Counted from the stretch's first letter, positions 1 through 10,245 are shown. The stretch: DNA of 64,000 bases from Calamus simplicifolius (GCA_900491605.1 UESW01003829.1:394077-458076), one strand, 5' to 3'. Notes: a model not told the origin generated them from the letters alone. Translations and numbers: made by a program.

Positions 1-206
1 GTAGGTCGGCTAGGGCCAACAGAAAAGTAGGTCGGCTAGGGCCGATGGCAAAGTAGGTCAGCTAGGGCTGATGGAAAAGTAGGTCGGCTAGGGCCGATGA
101 CAAAGTAGGTCAGCTAGGGCCGATGTATGAAGTAGGTCGGCTAGAGCCGACGGCAAAGTAGGTCGGCTAGGGCCGATGGTTGAGGTAGGTCGGCTAGGGC
201 CGACGG
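1..206. repeat. tandem array of about 26-28-bp GTCGGCTAGGGCCGA units (E1)
   Basis: Eight consecutive units share the core AGGTCGGCTAGGGCCGA followed by a variable A-rich linker. Each core is a dyad: TCGGC, loop TAGG, GCCGA. The third unit changes both arms (TCAGC...GCTGA), so pairing is kept. The fifth changes one arm only. The array continues beyond the left edge. The homologous array in E2 is 59160-59548. The ORFs crossing it are repeat artefacts. Confidence 0.9.
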
Positions 207-230
207 ATGAGAGTGGTTACCAAAGCGGCG

Positions 231-311
231 ACATGTGGTGGGATTTTGTGTCGGTGGCTCGAGGGTTGATGGCTGGAGCAGGTAGATTTCTTGCTTGGAT
301 CGCTTTAAATA
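231..311 (+). promoter_or_regulatory. putative promoter of antisense coiled-coil unit, copy 1
   Basis: A G-box-like ACATGTGG at 231-238 is followed by TTTAAATA at 304-311, 73 bp apart start to start and about 78 bp before the ATG at 389. The same pairing is seen before the other two copies (3272/3336 and 61542/61607). The first element here is a decayed form of the ACGTGG core. Confidence 0.45.
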
Positions 312-388
312 CCGATGGGGGGTCCGATTATCGTTGGCCATTTCATTCGACGACCTTTACTAGCTTGATACGAGCTTGCACCAACGGA

Positions 389-703
389 ATGGCTTCCAAG
401 GATGGCGGAAGGTCAACCGGAGCACCAGCCGACGATGCCAACACTCGCTGGGGGGCTCGTAGGAACCGCACTCAGACCGTCATCGACAGGGAGGTCCTGG
501 CCTCCTTGTTGGCGAGTCGACAATGACTCCAGGAGGCGACCGAACAATATGTGATCACCTCCACCAGGGAGATCATGCACCTCCATGCGGTTAACGATCG
601 CTTAGAGAGGCGCGTGGCGTCTCTCCAATAGCAGGCGGGTAGCCTTGCGGCAGATCAGGGAGAACGGTCGGCGGTTCCGGAAGACAATGGTGAGCCCCTG
701 TGA
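389..703 (+). pseudogene. antisense short coiled-coil gene, copy 1, decayed
   Basis: The reading frame starts at ATG 389 (MASKDG...) and stays alignable with the intact copies at 3403-3711 and 61667-61960 up to the TGA at 701-703. It is broken by in-frame stops at 524-526 (TGA) and 629-631 (TAG). The middle segment retains the conserved pattern of a leucine/alanine-rich helix followed by 'TREI..L' heptads. This copy and its flanks (about 207-770) look like a duplicate of 3220-3780, because the promoter elements and the T-rich 3' flank also match. E2 lacks a copy at this position. Function is unknown. It lies on the strand opposite to gag-pol. Confidence 0.6.
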
Positions 704-1231
704 GGGCTGATGTATTTTTCGTTTCTTTTGTCACTTCCTTTTTCGGTGAATGAAAGAATAGTTTGCATAGCCCTCACGTTCATTTTTGTTTTGAGATGTT
801 CAATTTTGTTGCACAAGTTCTTCGAGCGATTAACTTCCTTGGGGAGCAGTCGACGAACAATCGGTTTTCATGCTTTTTGCTTCCCTGCCAGCGCTCTGCC
901 GTTCCGCAGGTAGATCAGTTTTTATTTCATCGGAGTTGATGATACGGCTCTGTGGGGAGCAAAAAGCTGCTCCAGCGCTTTCCGGAAGGCTTTTATGGCA
1001 TTGGTCTTTTTCCATGCAGGTCGTTTTGGCGTACGGCGCACGCACCCGTTTACCATTGGAGGATGTTACTTTCATAGGACGATCTCCTGAACCTGTCAGT
1101 TTTCATAAAATCAGTGGGCAATTCTCTGCGTTTAATAACCGTGATTCGGGATCAAAAGGAAATCTTTGCATGCATCATGGTTTAGGCGATGGGCTCGATG
1201 CGCAGTGGGGCATTGCTTCCATCCTAGGAGG

Positions 1232-1320
1232 CCACATGGAGGCATGGGCCAGGTGTTTGAATCTCGGGGCTTCTGGCTTTGATAGCTGCCCCCGGTTCGC
1301 TTCCGCCTATAAAAATAAAA
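1232..1320 (+). promoter_or_regulatory. putative promoter of the conserved ORF-less unit (E1)
   Basis: CCACATGG at 1232-1239 and TATAAAAATAAAA from 1308 are 76 bp apart. The E2 counterpart has CCACGTGG at 59901 and TATAAAAA at 59977, also 76 bp apart. The E1 G-box differs from the E2 one by a CpG-to-CpA change, as expected from 5-methylcytosine deamination. Confidence 0.5.
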
Positions 1321-2153
1321 GGGGAAAGAGGGGTCGTGCTAGGCCATCCTCTAAGTTCCCTTCCCTATTAGAGTTTCCACAATGCTCATATCTTTGGCTT
1401 TTCGAGTGGGAGGATCGGACTTTTCTTTCATAAGTCATCCTCCCCCAGATAGCTGGGGTGACGGAGGAGCTGCCGGAGGTTGGCTCGCCCCGAGGGGATG
1501 AGCCCCGGAGATCATATGGAGAGCGCACAGGAGGGGTGCAGAGATCACACGGAGAGCGCACATATGTGCTTCCTGTGTGACCTTTGTGGTTCCCCCTCGG
1601 AGACGTACGGTAGGAAGTGCACGCGGGCTCCCCATGGGTTGTGTAAATTTCGCCTCCTCCCCTAGTTTGGATCCCTGGGCTTGCCCTCCTGGGGAATCTT
1701 TCGCCACATGGGGAGGAGGTGAAGGTGTGTCGCCCGCAGGTACTTTGCCTTTGAGTTTGGGCAAGGCCGGGCGGTACACACTCGGTTTGGGAGAGCGTTC
1801 CGGCGCCAGGGTCTGCGGGCTTCCTACCTACTCGTCAGGGGGCCTCTCGGTTGGGTGGTTAGGGGTAACATTCCGTCCACCCTTTCCAATCACTCTGATA
1901 TCTCGGTTGGGTTGCCGAGATATCATTATTTACCGAAGCTGGCCGCAACTGTTAGTCCATGTCGCCCGCCCGTTATCGGCTCGAGCTGACTGTTCGCGGT
2001 TTGCCCTATTTGTCGGTCCGGACGCCGGAGCATCACAGTTGCCCAGGTCTGCTTTGGAGCAGTTGCCCGAGTTTTGTGCTTGTCTTTATTTTATGCATTT
2101 CAATGCTCTTGTAACGCCTCTCAGGCATTTGTAATTGGCTTTGATGGCAACAA

Positions 2154-2159
2154 AATAAA
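2154..2159 (+). terminator. poly(A) signal AATAAA (E1 ORF-less unit)
   Basis: AATAAA lies about 55 bp after the conserved CAATGCTCTTGTAACGCCT motif. The same motif precedes AATAAA at 60659-60664 in E2. Confidence 0.45.
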
Positions 2160-2403
2160 GAAAGTTTTGCTCTGTTTTCCAACCTCTATTTCTCCTGTGC
2201 CAAGTTGCTGTTGCTGGCCGTGGGATACAAGGACGTCCCGTTCGTTTTTAGGTGAGGATCCCACGCTATCCGAACTAGTCGGGGCTTGCAAGCTGCCCTG
2301 GTCCAAACGGAGGTTTAGAGGTTGTTTGGTGGTAGAATACGTTCCTTAACTTGGGCCGAAGCTCGGAGATTCGTGCCTCAACCCCATTGGAGTCCAAATA
2401 TTT

Positions 2404-2905
2404 ATGGCTCAGCCCTGCCAAGTTTCGGAGAATGGTTGCTCGGCCCTGCCAAGGTTCGGAGATTTGTTACTTGGCCCTGCCAAGGTTTGGAGGTTTGTTA
2501 CTTGGCCCTGCCAAGGTTCGGAGATTTGTTACTTGGCCTTGCCAAGGTTCGGAGATTTGTTACTTGGCCCCGCCAAGGTTCGGAGGTTTGTTACTTGGCC
2601 CCGCCAAGGTTCAGAGGTTTGTTACTTGGCCCCGCCAAGGTTCGGAGGTTTGTTACTTGGCCCCGCCAAGGTTCGGAGATTTATTACTTGGCCCCGCCAA
2701 GGTTCGGAGGTTTGTTACTTGGCCCCGCCAAGGTTCGGAGATTTGTTACTTGGCCCCGCCAAGGTTTGGAGATTTATTACTTGGCCCTGCCAAGGTTCGA
2801 AGATTTATTACTTGGCCCTGCCAAGGTTCGGAGATTTGTTACTTGGCCCCGCCAAGGTTCGGAGATTTGTTACTTGGCCCCGCCAAGGTTCAAAGATTCG
2901 GAGCT
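2404..2905. repeat. 31-bp tandem array, CTTGG...CCAAG type (E1)
   Basis: About 15 units of roughly 31 bp contain ACTTGGCCCCGCCAAGG and a GTTCGGAGATTTGTT linker. Each core is a dyad, CTTGG...CCAAG. Because 31 is not a multiple of three and the unit has no stop, all three plus frames stay open, producing repetitive ORFs (2322-2921, 2351-3016, 2404-2916) that are not genes. Its E2 counterpart (60985-61202) consists mainly of the CTCGG...CCGAG type. Confidence 0.92.
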
Positions 2906-3271
2906 CGGAGAAGTGACTTAGTCGTCACCATGAGTCATAATGCCAGGTCCCTGCGGCGTTCGGTGAGGGGCGTCAAGGCGGAACGGGCGGTACATGGTCA
3001 CGCCCTCCATTTATGACACGACCCCTTCCGAGGGGACGAATTATTGTCATGCGCTGGAATTCTTTCTTTTCCATGCTTTCCGAAAGGCGGCCAGCTTAAA
3101 AGAGCTTGGGGAAGTGTTGGGAGCATTTATTACGGGGGACCGGCAGATTGGGAGGTTCCCCGTTCCCAGAGAAGAAAAAGGGGGGTTCCTGAACAGTCCG
3201 TCCGCATTACTGATTTCGCTCGGAATGGGGCATGACCTTTCAGGTTCTGCAGGCGCCAATTAAAGCGATGA

Positions 3272-3343
3272 TACGTGGCGAGTTCTTATGGGTCGGTGGT
3301 TATGGTCCGACTGATCAAAATACTCGCTTGATAAGTATAAATA
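3272..3343 (+). promoter_or_regulatory. putative promoter of antisense coiled-coil gene, copy 2
   Basis: TACGTGGC at 3272-3279 is a G-box-like ACGTGG core, and TATAAATA lies at 3336-3343, 64 bp apart. The ATG at 3403 is 67 bp after the TATA start. The E2 copy has spacings of 65 and 60 bp. Conservation of spacing between copies supports a real plant-type promoter. Confidence 0.55.
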
Positions 3344-3402
3344 CGGACGGGGGGTGCTGGTTTTTGCCATCTCTCTGGTTCAGTTCTAGAATAGCTTTCG
3401 AC

Positions 3403-3711
3403 ATGGCTTCTCAAGGAAGAGAGCAGTCATCCAATGGTATAAGAGTGGCAATCAATGGCTCGCTGCATCCAAGGGGGGGCCGTCCCACCGTCACGGTCGA
3501 CGGGCTGGCCTTGGCGTCGGCCCTCGCGAGCCATCAACGGCTCGAGAGGGTCATCGAAGGATACGTCGCTGTAACCACGAGGGAGGTCGAGGCCCTATGC
3601 CGGGTGGCGGACCGGCAAAGGGAGGAAATAACGTCACTCCACCGGCAAGTCGCCGAGCTTTCCCAACGCCTGGAGGGCTTGCTGGCTTTCGGGAGTGACA
3701 GCGAGCCCTAG
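3403..3711 (+). CDS. short antisense coiled-coil protein, copy 2 (102 aa), intact
   Basis: ATG 3403 opens a 102-codon frame ending at TAG 3709-3711. I chose this start because MAS follows the TATA box at a plausible distance and is shared by all three copies. Residues about 1-28 are polar, then comes a conserved TVDGLALASALASHQRLER stretch. The rest is a heptad-rich helix (EVEAL..VADRQREEITSLHRQVAELSQRLEGLL) predicted to be a coiled coil. No catalytic motif, membrane segment or signal peptide is visible. It lies between two tandem arrays in the 3' region of E1, opposite in strand to pol. Function is unknown. A dimerising protein or a remnant of the coiled-coil end of a larger antisense gene are both possible. 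Confidence 0.6.
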   Translation: MASQGREQSSNGIRVAINGSLHPRGGRPTVTVDGLALASALASHQRLERVIEGYVAVTTREVEALCRVADRQREEITSLHRQVAELSQRLEGLLAFGSDSEP

Positions 3712-4371
3712 CGAGGGCTTTTTTACTTCTTTTTCTTTCTTTTGTCCTTCCTTCCTTTTTAATCAATGAATACAAAGTTTCATCACATTGTGCATTTGTT
3801 GTTCCCAAAGCATTTGCGAACGTTGGTTGGGTTTTTCCGGCCACCCAAGTTCGAGCTAGGTCTTGTGAGACCACGGTTGGGCTTAATTAGGGCGCGCAAG
3901 CCACTTGAATCTGGACGTAGCTTAGGAGGACACTTAGGTCGGTTGGGGATTATGAGCTACCCGAATCCAAGCTAAGTTATACACATTGTTTAGGTCGGCC
4001 GGGACTTATGAGCTGCCCGAATCCGAAACAAGTTTTCTTGGGGGGCCACCGGTCTCTGCTCGGACCGGGGGCAAACCTAGGCGATCCTTTAGAAGGAGTC
4101 CCCTTACTTCCTCCGGAGCATCAGGAGGTCTTTGTTTTCGTATTCATTTATAGGGTATTCGAGAAGTCACCCTGCTTCAAATGATGTCCTGGGGTGCGGC
4201 TAAGGCGCGAGGACTTTGCTCCTTCGGCCGATGGTTCGGCAGTCGGACGCGACCAGGGCATGAGAGTGTCACTCGGTAGGCCCGAGGAGCTTGATAGCTA
4301 AGGTCGCTCCCTGGCTTTGGCTGAGGTTTCGAGCGGCAGGGTGTAGTCCTTGGCTTTGGCCAAGGTTTGGA

Positions 4372-4662
4372 GAATTTGTTGCTCGGCCCAGCCGAGATTC
4401 GGAGAATTTGTTGCTCAGCCCAGCCGAGGTTCGGAGAATTCATTGCTCGGCCCATCCGAGGTTCGGAGAATTCGTTGCTCGGCCCAGTCGAGGTTCGAAG
4501 AATTCGTTGCTCGGCCCAGCCGAGGTTCGAAGAATTCATTGCTCGGCCCAGCCGAGGTTCGGAGAATTCGTTGCTCGGCCCAGCCGAGGTTCGAAGAATT
4601 CATTGCTTGGCCCAGCCGAGGTTCGGAGAATTCGTTGCTTGGCCCAGCCGAGGTTCGGAGAG
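4372..4662. repeat. 32-bp tandem array, CTCGG...CCGAG type (E1)
   Basis: About nine units carry TTGCTCGGCCCAGCCGAGG plus a GTTCGGAGAATTCG linker. The dyad is CTCGG...CCGAG. Variants include CTCGG...TCGAG near 4484 and CTTGG...CCGAG near 4604 and 4637 (wobble-tolerant on the plus strand), and CTCAG...CCGAG near 4414. The array directly follows the pol stop, in the same place as the much longer alternating array 62466-63380 of E2. All frames are open, giving spurious ORFs. Confidence 0.92.
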
Positions 4663-4785
4663 CGGCACCTGTTTCTTTTCGCAATCTTTGGCAATGTATG
4701 ATGATTCACGTTGCAAATTACGAAAACACGTGCCGATAGGAAGGTATAATAAGGTATATCGAAGTGGACTTATAAAGGACATACC

Positions 4786-5840
4786 CTATTGATAATACTT
4801 ACGGAGATTGTCCGAGTTCCACGTCCGAGGGATGGACTTTCCATTTAAATCTTGCAGCTTGTAGATTCCTGGTCCAATAATCTCCACCACTTGGTACGGG
4901 CCTTCCCAGTTTGGTGCCAGTTTTCCCTGTTCCAGCGGTTTGGAGACAGAGGCTTTCCGGAGAACAAGATCGCCGGGCAGGAAGGCTTTCCCTTTGACTC
5001 TGGAGGCGTGGTAGCAAGCCACCCTTTGTTGATAGGCAGCCACTCTGATCCGGGCCTTCTCTTTAATCTCCTCTATCAGGTCGAGGTTGGTGCGGAGCTA
5101 TTCGTCGCTAGCTTCCTCTGAGTAACTTTCCACCCGCAGTGAAGGGAGGCCTATCTCTACAGGGATAACGGCCTCCGTGCTAAAGGCCATCCGGAATGGG
5201 GTTTCACCTGTCGGGACTCTCGGGGTGGTGCGGTAGGCCCATAGGATATGGTGTAACTCATCCGCCCACCTGCCTTGGGCTCTGGAAAGACGAGCTTTGA
5301 TCCCCTGAAGCAGGGTCCTATTGGTCACTTCAGCTCCTCTGTTGGCTTGCGGATGCCCGACCGAGGTGAGGTGGTGATGGATTTCGTGTTCTTCACAGAA
5401 CTGGCGGAACTTTGGGTTGTCGAATTGCTTGTCGTTATCGGTGGTTATAGTATGCGGGAGGCCGAATCGGCAGATGATGGACCTCCATACAAAGTCTCTG
5501 GCCCGTGCCTCGGTTATTTGTGCAACCGCCTCCGCCTCGACCCATTTAGTGAAGTAGTCGATGGCGACGAATAGAAATTTCTGCTGCCCGAGACAAGCGG
5601 GAACGGGCCCAGGATGTCCATCCCCCACTTGGCGAAGGGCCAAGCGGAGGATATAGGAACCAGGCTGGCAGAGGGGAGTCTCTGAATGCTTGAGTGTCTC
5701 TGGCACGGGTCGCAAGCTCAGACAAGATCGTCTGCATCCTTCTGCATAGTCGGCCAGTAGTAGCCTTATCGTAGCACCTTGTGGCATAGGGACCGGCTTC
5801 CCAGATGGATGCCGCAAATCCCTTCATGCACTTCACGGAG
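4786..5840 (-). pseudogene. E1 integrase (catalytic core and C-terminal domain), broken
   Basis: The minus-strand frame 5098-5817 carries the retroviral integrase core with VAIDYFTKW (first Asp), TTDNDKQF (second Asp) and PQANRGAEVTNR (Glu). The C-terminal domain follows at 4786-5043 with the WEGPYQV motif and ends at YYQ-stop (4786-4788). An in-frame TAG at about 5096-5098 separates core and C-terminus where E2 has a sense codon. A frameshift near 5800 separates the core from the HHCC zinc-binding N-terminus, which lies in the upstream frame. Integrase inserts the cDNA in the nucleus. There is no chromodomain, as expected for Tat rather than chromovirus. Confidence 0.85.
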
Positions 5841-6608
5841 AGCATAATCTGCTTCAGATGGGCGGAAGCATCTAAGCAGTGGCATGGGGAATGATCGTTT
5901 GTAGAGTTGATCGTCGATCAGCACGTAGTGGGTGGCTTGCAGCTTTAGCTTTCTAGCCTCTCTCCGGTCGGGTGGAAGCGACCCTTCTTTGAGGTACTTC
6001 AGAATGGGATCGAACCATAACAGTTCGGCTTCAACTTGCATTATTCGGTCGGCTTCCGCGATGCTGGGATTCTCAAGGATCTCCAGGTGGAACTTTTGTT
6101 CAGCGTCCATTGACTCCGCGGTTGCTAATCGGGACAGTAGGTCGGTGCAGGCATTCTCGGATCTGGGAATCTGAGTGATCTTAAACTCGAAAAAATGGGA
6201 AAGCAGGCTCCGCACCTCTTGAAGATATTGAACCATGTTCGGCTCTCGAGCCTCAAATTCTCCTCGTACATGGCCAGCCACTAGCTGAGAGTCGGTGAAG
6301 GCGCTAAGCTTCTCCACCTTTAGGTTGCGGGCGATTCGGAGACCGGTTAGCAGGGCTTCATACTCAGCTTTGTTGTTGGAGGCCGGGAAGGAGAACCGGA
6401 TGCCATATTCAAAGGTTGCCCCCTCCGGGCTGGTGAGTACCATGCCCGCACCGGAGCGATGAGCGTTGGATGACCCGTCGACATGGAGGAGCCATCGGGC
6501 TCTAGATTTTGGTTCTTCGGAAGAGTCCAGGGCGGAACCATCCTCCGGGATGGTACACTCGAGGAGGAAATCGGCTAGCACCTGAGCTTTGATGGCCGGA
6601 CGAGGCTA
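5766..6608 (-). pseudogene. E1 second (archaeal-like) RNase H domain and integrase N-terminus
   Basis: Frame 5766-6581 begins with LADFLLE and holds an RNase H fold: HVDGSSN (first acidic residue), NNKAEYEAL (Glu), FTDSQLVAGHV (Asp) and SRLA near the end. It then runs into the linker and the start of the zinc-binding region (EVHEGICGIH). A second RNase H after the gypsy one is known for Tat elements and is thought to be an acquired archaeal-type enzyme. An in-frame TAG at 6606-6608 interrupts the upstream frame. The four-residue acidic set appears present, so the domain itself is little damaged. Confidence 0.82.
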
Positions 6609-7004
6609 AAAGTGGATGTCATGCTCGCTCAACTCGACGGCCCACTTGGTCATTCTTCCTGATGTCTCGGGGCGGTGGACTACCGCCTTGATGGGTTAGT
6701 CAGTCAGGACCGTCACAGAATGTGCCTAGAAGTACGACCGCAGATTTTGAACTGAAGTGATTAAGGCCAACACCATCTTCTCAATTCTGCTATATCTTGT
6801 CTTCGCATCGCGGAGTAGCTTGCTGACATAGTAAATCAGCCTTTGGAGCTTGCCTTCTTCTCTGACCAGCACCGAACAGACGGCACCTTCTGAAACAGCC
6901 AGGTACAAGAACAAGGTCTCGCCCGGGCTCGGACTGCTGAGGAGCGGGGGCGAGCCGAGGTATTTCTTGAGATCTTAAAATAATTTTTGGCATTCAGGGG
7001 TCCA
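6609..7004 (-). pseudogene. E1 native gypsy RNase H (degenerate)
   Basis: The segment 6726-6914 reads LYLAVSEGAVCSVLVREE...YYVSKLL..AKTRYSRIEKM, the gypsy RNase H (RT_RNaseH_2 type) that normally follows RT. The catalytic acid expected before LYLAVS is not evident, and frames break near 6985 and 6725. In Tat elements this first RNase H is typically degenerate, with the downstream domain taking over, and that matches here. Confidence 0.7.
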
Positions 7005-7830
7005 TCAGAAGTTCTTAGCTGACCGGATGGTTTTGAAGAAGGGGAGGCATCTCTTGGCCGAACGCGCCACGAAGCGGTTGAGAGTCGCTATCCTCCCAGT
7101 TAGGCGCTGGACCTCTTTAATAGATACCGGGGGCGCCATTTGTTGGAGAGCTTGAATCTTCTGAGGGTTAGCTTCGATACCTCGCTGGGAGACCATGAAG
7201 CCGAGAAACTTTTCGGAGTTAACGCCGAAGGCGCATTTGGTTGGATTGAGCCTCATCCCATACTTGCGGAGTGTTGCAAAGCTCTCTGAGAGGTCCTCGA
7301 CATGCTGTGATGCTTTTTTGCTCTTAACCAGCATATCATCCACATATACCTCCATATTTCGATCGATTTGCTCCTTGAATACTTTGTTAACCAGCCTTTG
7401 GTAGGTGGCACCTGCATTTTTAAGACCAAAGGGCATGACGCGGTAACAGTAAGTACCTCGGTCGGTTATGAAGGCGGTCTTCTCTTCATCCTCGGGGGCC
7501 ATCCGGATCTGATTGTAGCCTGAATAAGCATCCATGAATGACAGCATTTGATGACCTGAGGTGGCATCCACGAGTTGGTCGATCCGGGGAAGAGGAAAGC
7601 TGTCCTTCGAGCAGGCTTTGTTAAGGTCGGTAAAGTCGATGCAAATCCTCCACTTGCCATTTGACTTCTTCACCATGACGACGTTTGATAACCAGCTTGG
7701 ATAATTTACCTTCCGAATGAAGTTCGCCTTGATGAGTTTGTCTACTTCTTCTTCAATGGCCTTCTATCGTTCTGGGGCAAAGCTCCTCTTCTTCTGCTTG
7801 ACGGGCCTGTGCATCTCATCCACGTTGAGA
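7005..7830 (-). pseudogene. E1 reverse transcriptase
   Basis: The frame 7005-7676 has the RT palm signatures KWRICIDFTDLNKAC, FMDAYSGYNQI and YVDDMLVKS, with the PFGLKNAGATYQRLV block between. The upstream part (to about 7830) is interrupted by TAG at 7764-7766. The metal-binding YVDD box is intact. It copies the genomic RNA into cDNA in cytoplasmic particles. Flanked by protease upstream and RNase H downstream, as in all gypsy elements. Confidence 0.9.
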
Positions 7831-7901
7831 CGATGGACGAGAACCTCGGGGCTGATCCCTGGCATGTCAGAGGCGGACCAGGCGAAGACGTCGGCGTTGC
7901 T

Positions 7902-8489
7902 TCAGAGAAAATTGATCAATCTGTGCTGAGGTTCGCCCTTTAGCAGTGACCCAATTTTTATAGTTCGGTCGGGGCGATCCTCATCCAACGACACCTCCTC
8001 CAGCTCCTCTGCTGGTTCTCCTTGCTGTTCGGTGAAGTCCTCCCGAGCGTCTAGCCCGTCAACCTCTGGCATTCTGGACCGAAGGCTAGTAACGAAGCAT
8101 TGCCGAGCCATGGCTTGACTTCCTCGAACAATTCCAACTCCTTGCCCGGTGGGGAATTTCATGGATAAGTGTGGGATGGAGACAACTGCCTTGAGGGACA
8201 TTAGGCCGAGCCTGCCGAATATCGCGTTGTATGGGGACCTAAGTTTGGTCACTAGGAAGTCCGTGTGAACAGTGGCCACACGGGGCCAGGCTCCCGCATG
8301 GACTGTCAGGGTGACGACCCCTTCCGGGATGATGACATCACCTGTGAATCTCATTAGGGTGGAATCCATGGCTCAAAGGTTTTTCATGAGTAGTTTCATC
8401 TTGGCAAACACATCGAGGTACAGAACATTCACCGAACTTCCACTGTCAACAAGGATCGGGTTTACATCATAGTTATTTAAATTGAGGGA
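7902..8489 (-). pseudogene. E1 aspartic protease region
   Basis: The active-site motif LVDSGSSVNVLY lies at about 8422-8460 in the frame that ends at 8373. A frameshift near 8370 moves the rest of the domain (MRFTGDVIIPEGVVTL..., with SPYNAIFGRLGL as the flap and second half) into 7902-8369. It would process the Gag-Pol polyprotein. The split reading frame makes it non-functional as written. Confidence 0.8.
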
Positions 8490-10160
8490 TACAACTAACG
8501 CGTCATCAATAGGGAACTGTATCCCTTGGAGATCATCGTCGGAGAAAGAGAGCTCGCCAGTTCGTGCCTTCTTCGACGCTGATCCTTCACCATCGTTCCT
8601 GGGGCTCGATCCGCCGGCCTCTTCGATCATGTTGATGCGGCCGATCATGGGCGGATTTGGTGGAGGAGGAGGTTGTTGAGGTTCGGGCTGGCGGTCACCT
8701 CCTTGCCCTAGCTCGAGCGCCCTCCTGAACTGATTCAGCCGCCCCTGCTGGATCAGCCTCTCGATTTCATTTTTCAGCTGCCAGCATTCTTCAGTATCGT
8801 GGCCGTGCTTCCGATGGTAGCGACAGTACTTGGTGGGGTCTCTTCGGGTCGGGTTCCCTCGGAGAGGAGCTGGCCGGGGGAGCTGGCGTTTTATCTCCAT
8901 GAGGATCTGCGCTCGGGGCACGGTTAGTGGAGTGTAGCGATCGAATCGCCTGGGTGGGCTCCGAGAGCGATTCCTCGGTGACAGTGGGGGAGTTCTTTGG
9001 CGGCGAGGTGGACTCGGCCGACGGGCGGGACGGTGCCTATCGGGACCTTTGGGCTCCTTCTTCTTTGCCAGCTCGGCACGGGCAACTCTCCGCGATTCTT
9101 CGACCCTAGCGTATTTGTCCGCTAGGGCCATCATATTAAAGAGGTTAGGGGGGTAGCTGACTTTCATCGCCAGGTAGAAGTCGCTTTCCTTTGAGACTCC
9201 CCCCGCCAAGGCGGACATAGCCATCTCATGATTAAGGTGGTCCACCTCCAACATGACCTTATTAAAACGGCCAAGATAATTTCTCAAGGACCCCCCCTCT
9301 CTACTTGACTTCGGAGAGGGAGTCAGATCTTCGTCAGTGGCGGCGGCTGCTGATGAACTGGCCAATAAAAAGATGGCTCAGCTCGTCAAATGAATCAATG
9401 GAACCTGGCTTCAAGGCATTGAACCAGGTTCGGGCAGATCCTCTAAGGGTGGAGGGAAAAGCGCGGTAGAGGATCGCGTCGAATGCTCTATGGAACATCA
9501 TTATTGACCAAAAGCTGCTGAGATGGTCGTCCGGGTTAGAAGAGCCGTAGTAGGGTTCGATGGCCGATAGCTTAACATGGGAGGGAATCACTTCCTCCAT
9601 AATCCTTTGGAGAAAGGGATGCCCTGCTCCGCTTTGGGCTGAGGCGGATGGGCCTGCTTGGTAGCATCCAGCTCCTGACGCATCTCCTGGATCTGCCGAC
9701 GGATCTCCTCTTCAGTGGTCAGAGGAGGAGCTGGGCGAGGGGAGCGCAAGGACGGCATCGAATCATGGTGGGAGGACACTGGGGAGGGGGTCCGGGCTCG
9801 TCGAGATCTGGATGGATCCCTGTCGTAGCCGCCTCGCGGGACTAGTTTGTCCCCTCTGGGTCGATGTGGGGGGTCCGCGGCTTCATGCGGATCGGAGGAG
9901 GAAGTTGCCGGCGAAGAAGGAATCGTGGCCTCCTTATGAAGGTGCGGAGCGGGAGGAGCTGCGAAGCGCTCCTGGACCAGGTGGGTCAGGGCTTGGACTT
10001 GCTGGACCAGCGAGGCGAACTGGTCCTGGGTCACCGGGATGGCTGGCGGCGACAGGGTTTCAATTGGTGGAGGCTGTGGCGCTACACTGCTCACCGGATC
10101 AGGTCTCTAGGAAGCGGCCTGGTCTTGGGCTTCAGAGGTTGCTCTTCTCCGATTGGCCAT
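8490..10160 (-). pseudogene. E1 Gag
   Basis: The probable start is ATG at 10160-10158, 86 bp inside the LTR edge, but a TAG falls at about codon 18. The same frame then stays open from 10094. Three pieces follow in different frames: a proline-rich N-terminus (9588-10094), the capsid-like helices (9334-9600: DPDDHLSSF-like, ARTWFNALKPGSIDSF) and a basic C-terminus (8490-9365). The last includes the Tat-type degenerate zinc knuckle YCRYHRKHGHDTEEC near 8784-8832. At least two frameshifts are present (near 9600 and 9350). Gag forms the virus-like particle and packages RNA. Confidence 0.85.
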
Positions 10161-10223
10161 TAGAGAGGTTCTACTCTAGATCGAGATCCTTATCTCCTTT
10201 CTTCAAGTTTTAATGGGACTTGA

Positions 10224-10242
10224 GGTCCTTCCTCTAGCGCCA
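10224..10242 (-). promoter_or_regulatory. E1 primer-binding site
   Basis: On the minus strand, three bases after the LTR end, TGGCGCTAGAGGAAGGACC begins. The TGGCGC(T/C)AGA start is the pattern common in Tat-lineage elements and differs from the initiator-Met type (TGGTATCAGAGC) used by B and C. I cannot name the tRNA from the sequence alone. Confidence 0.65.
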
Positions 10243-10245
10243 ATC

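Larger units (their letters stand above)
855..2165 (+). other. conserved antisense transcription unit without a clear ORF (E1 copy)
   Basis: This block aligns by eye with 59550-60670 in E2, including GCCAGCGC near the start, CTTTCCGGAAGG in the middle and CTCTTGTAACGCCT near the end. It contains a G-box-like element, a TATA box and a terminal AATAAA, all on the plus strand. Open frames exist (for example 1577-2134) but the E1 and E2 frames do not agree over their length, so a noncoding or very diverged transcript is more likely than a protein gene. Confidence 0.45.

Noticed and set aside
1..206. CRISPR-like array of short palindromic units
   Set aside because: Linkers are short, similar to each other and not spacer-like, there are no cas genes, and the context is a plant retrotransposon.
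1577..2134. 185-codon ORF as a protein gene of the antisense unit
   Set aside because: The corresponding E2 region does not keep the same frame; only DNA-level similarity is visible.
2322..3016. Three overlapping plus-strand ORFs of 170-221 codons with repetitive peptides
   Set aside because: They are the three frames of a stop-free 31-bp tandem repeat and encode the same repeat out of phase; no selection on protein is implied.
9812..10213. Plus-strand ORF opposite E1 gag
   Set aside because: A shadow of the GC-rich gag frame without conserved motifs.
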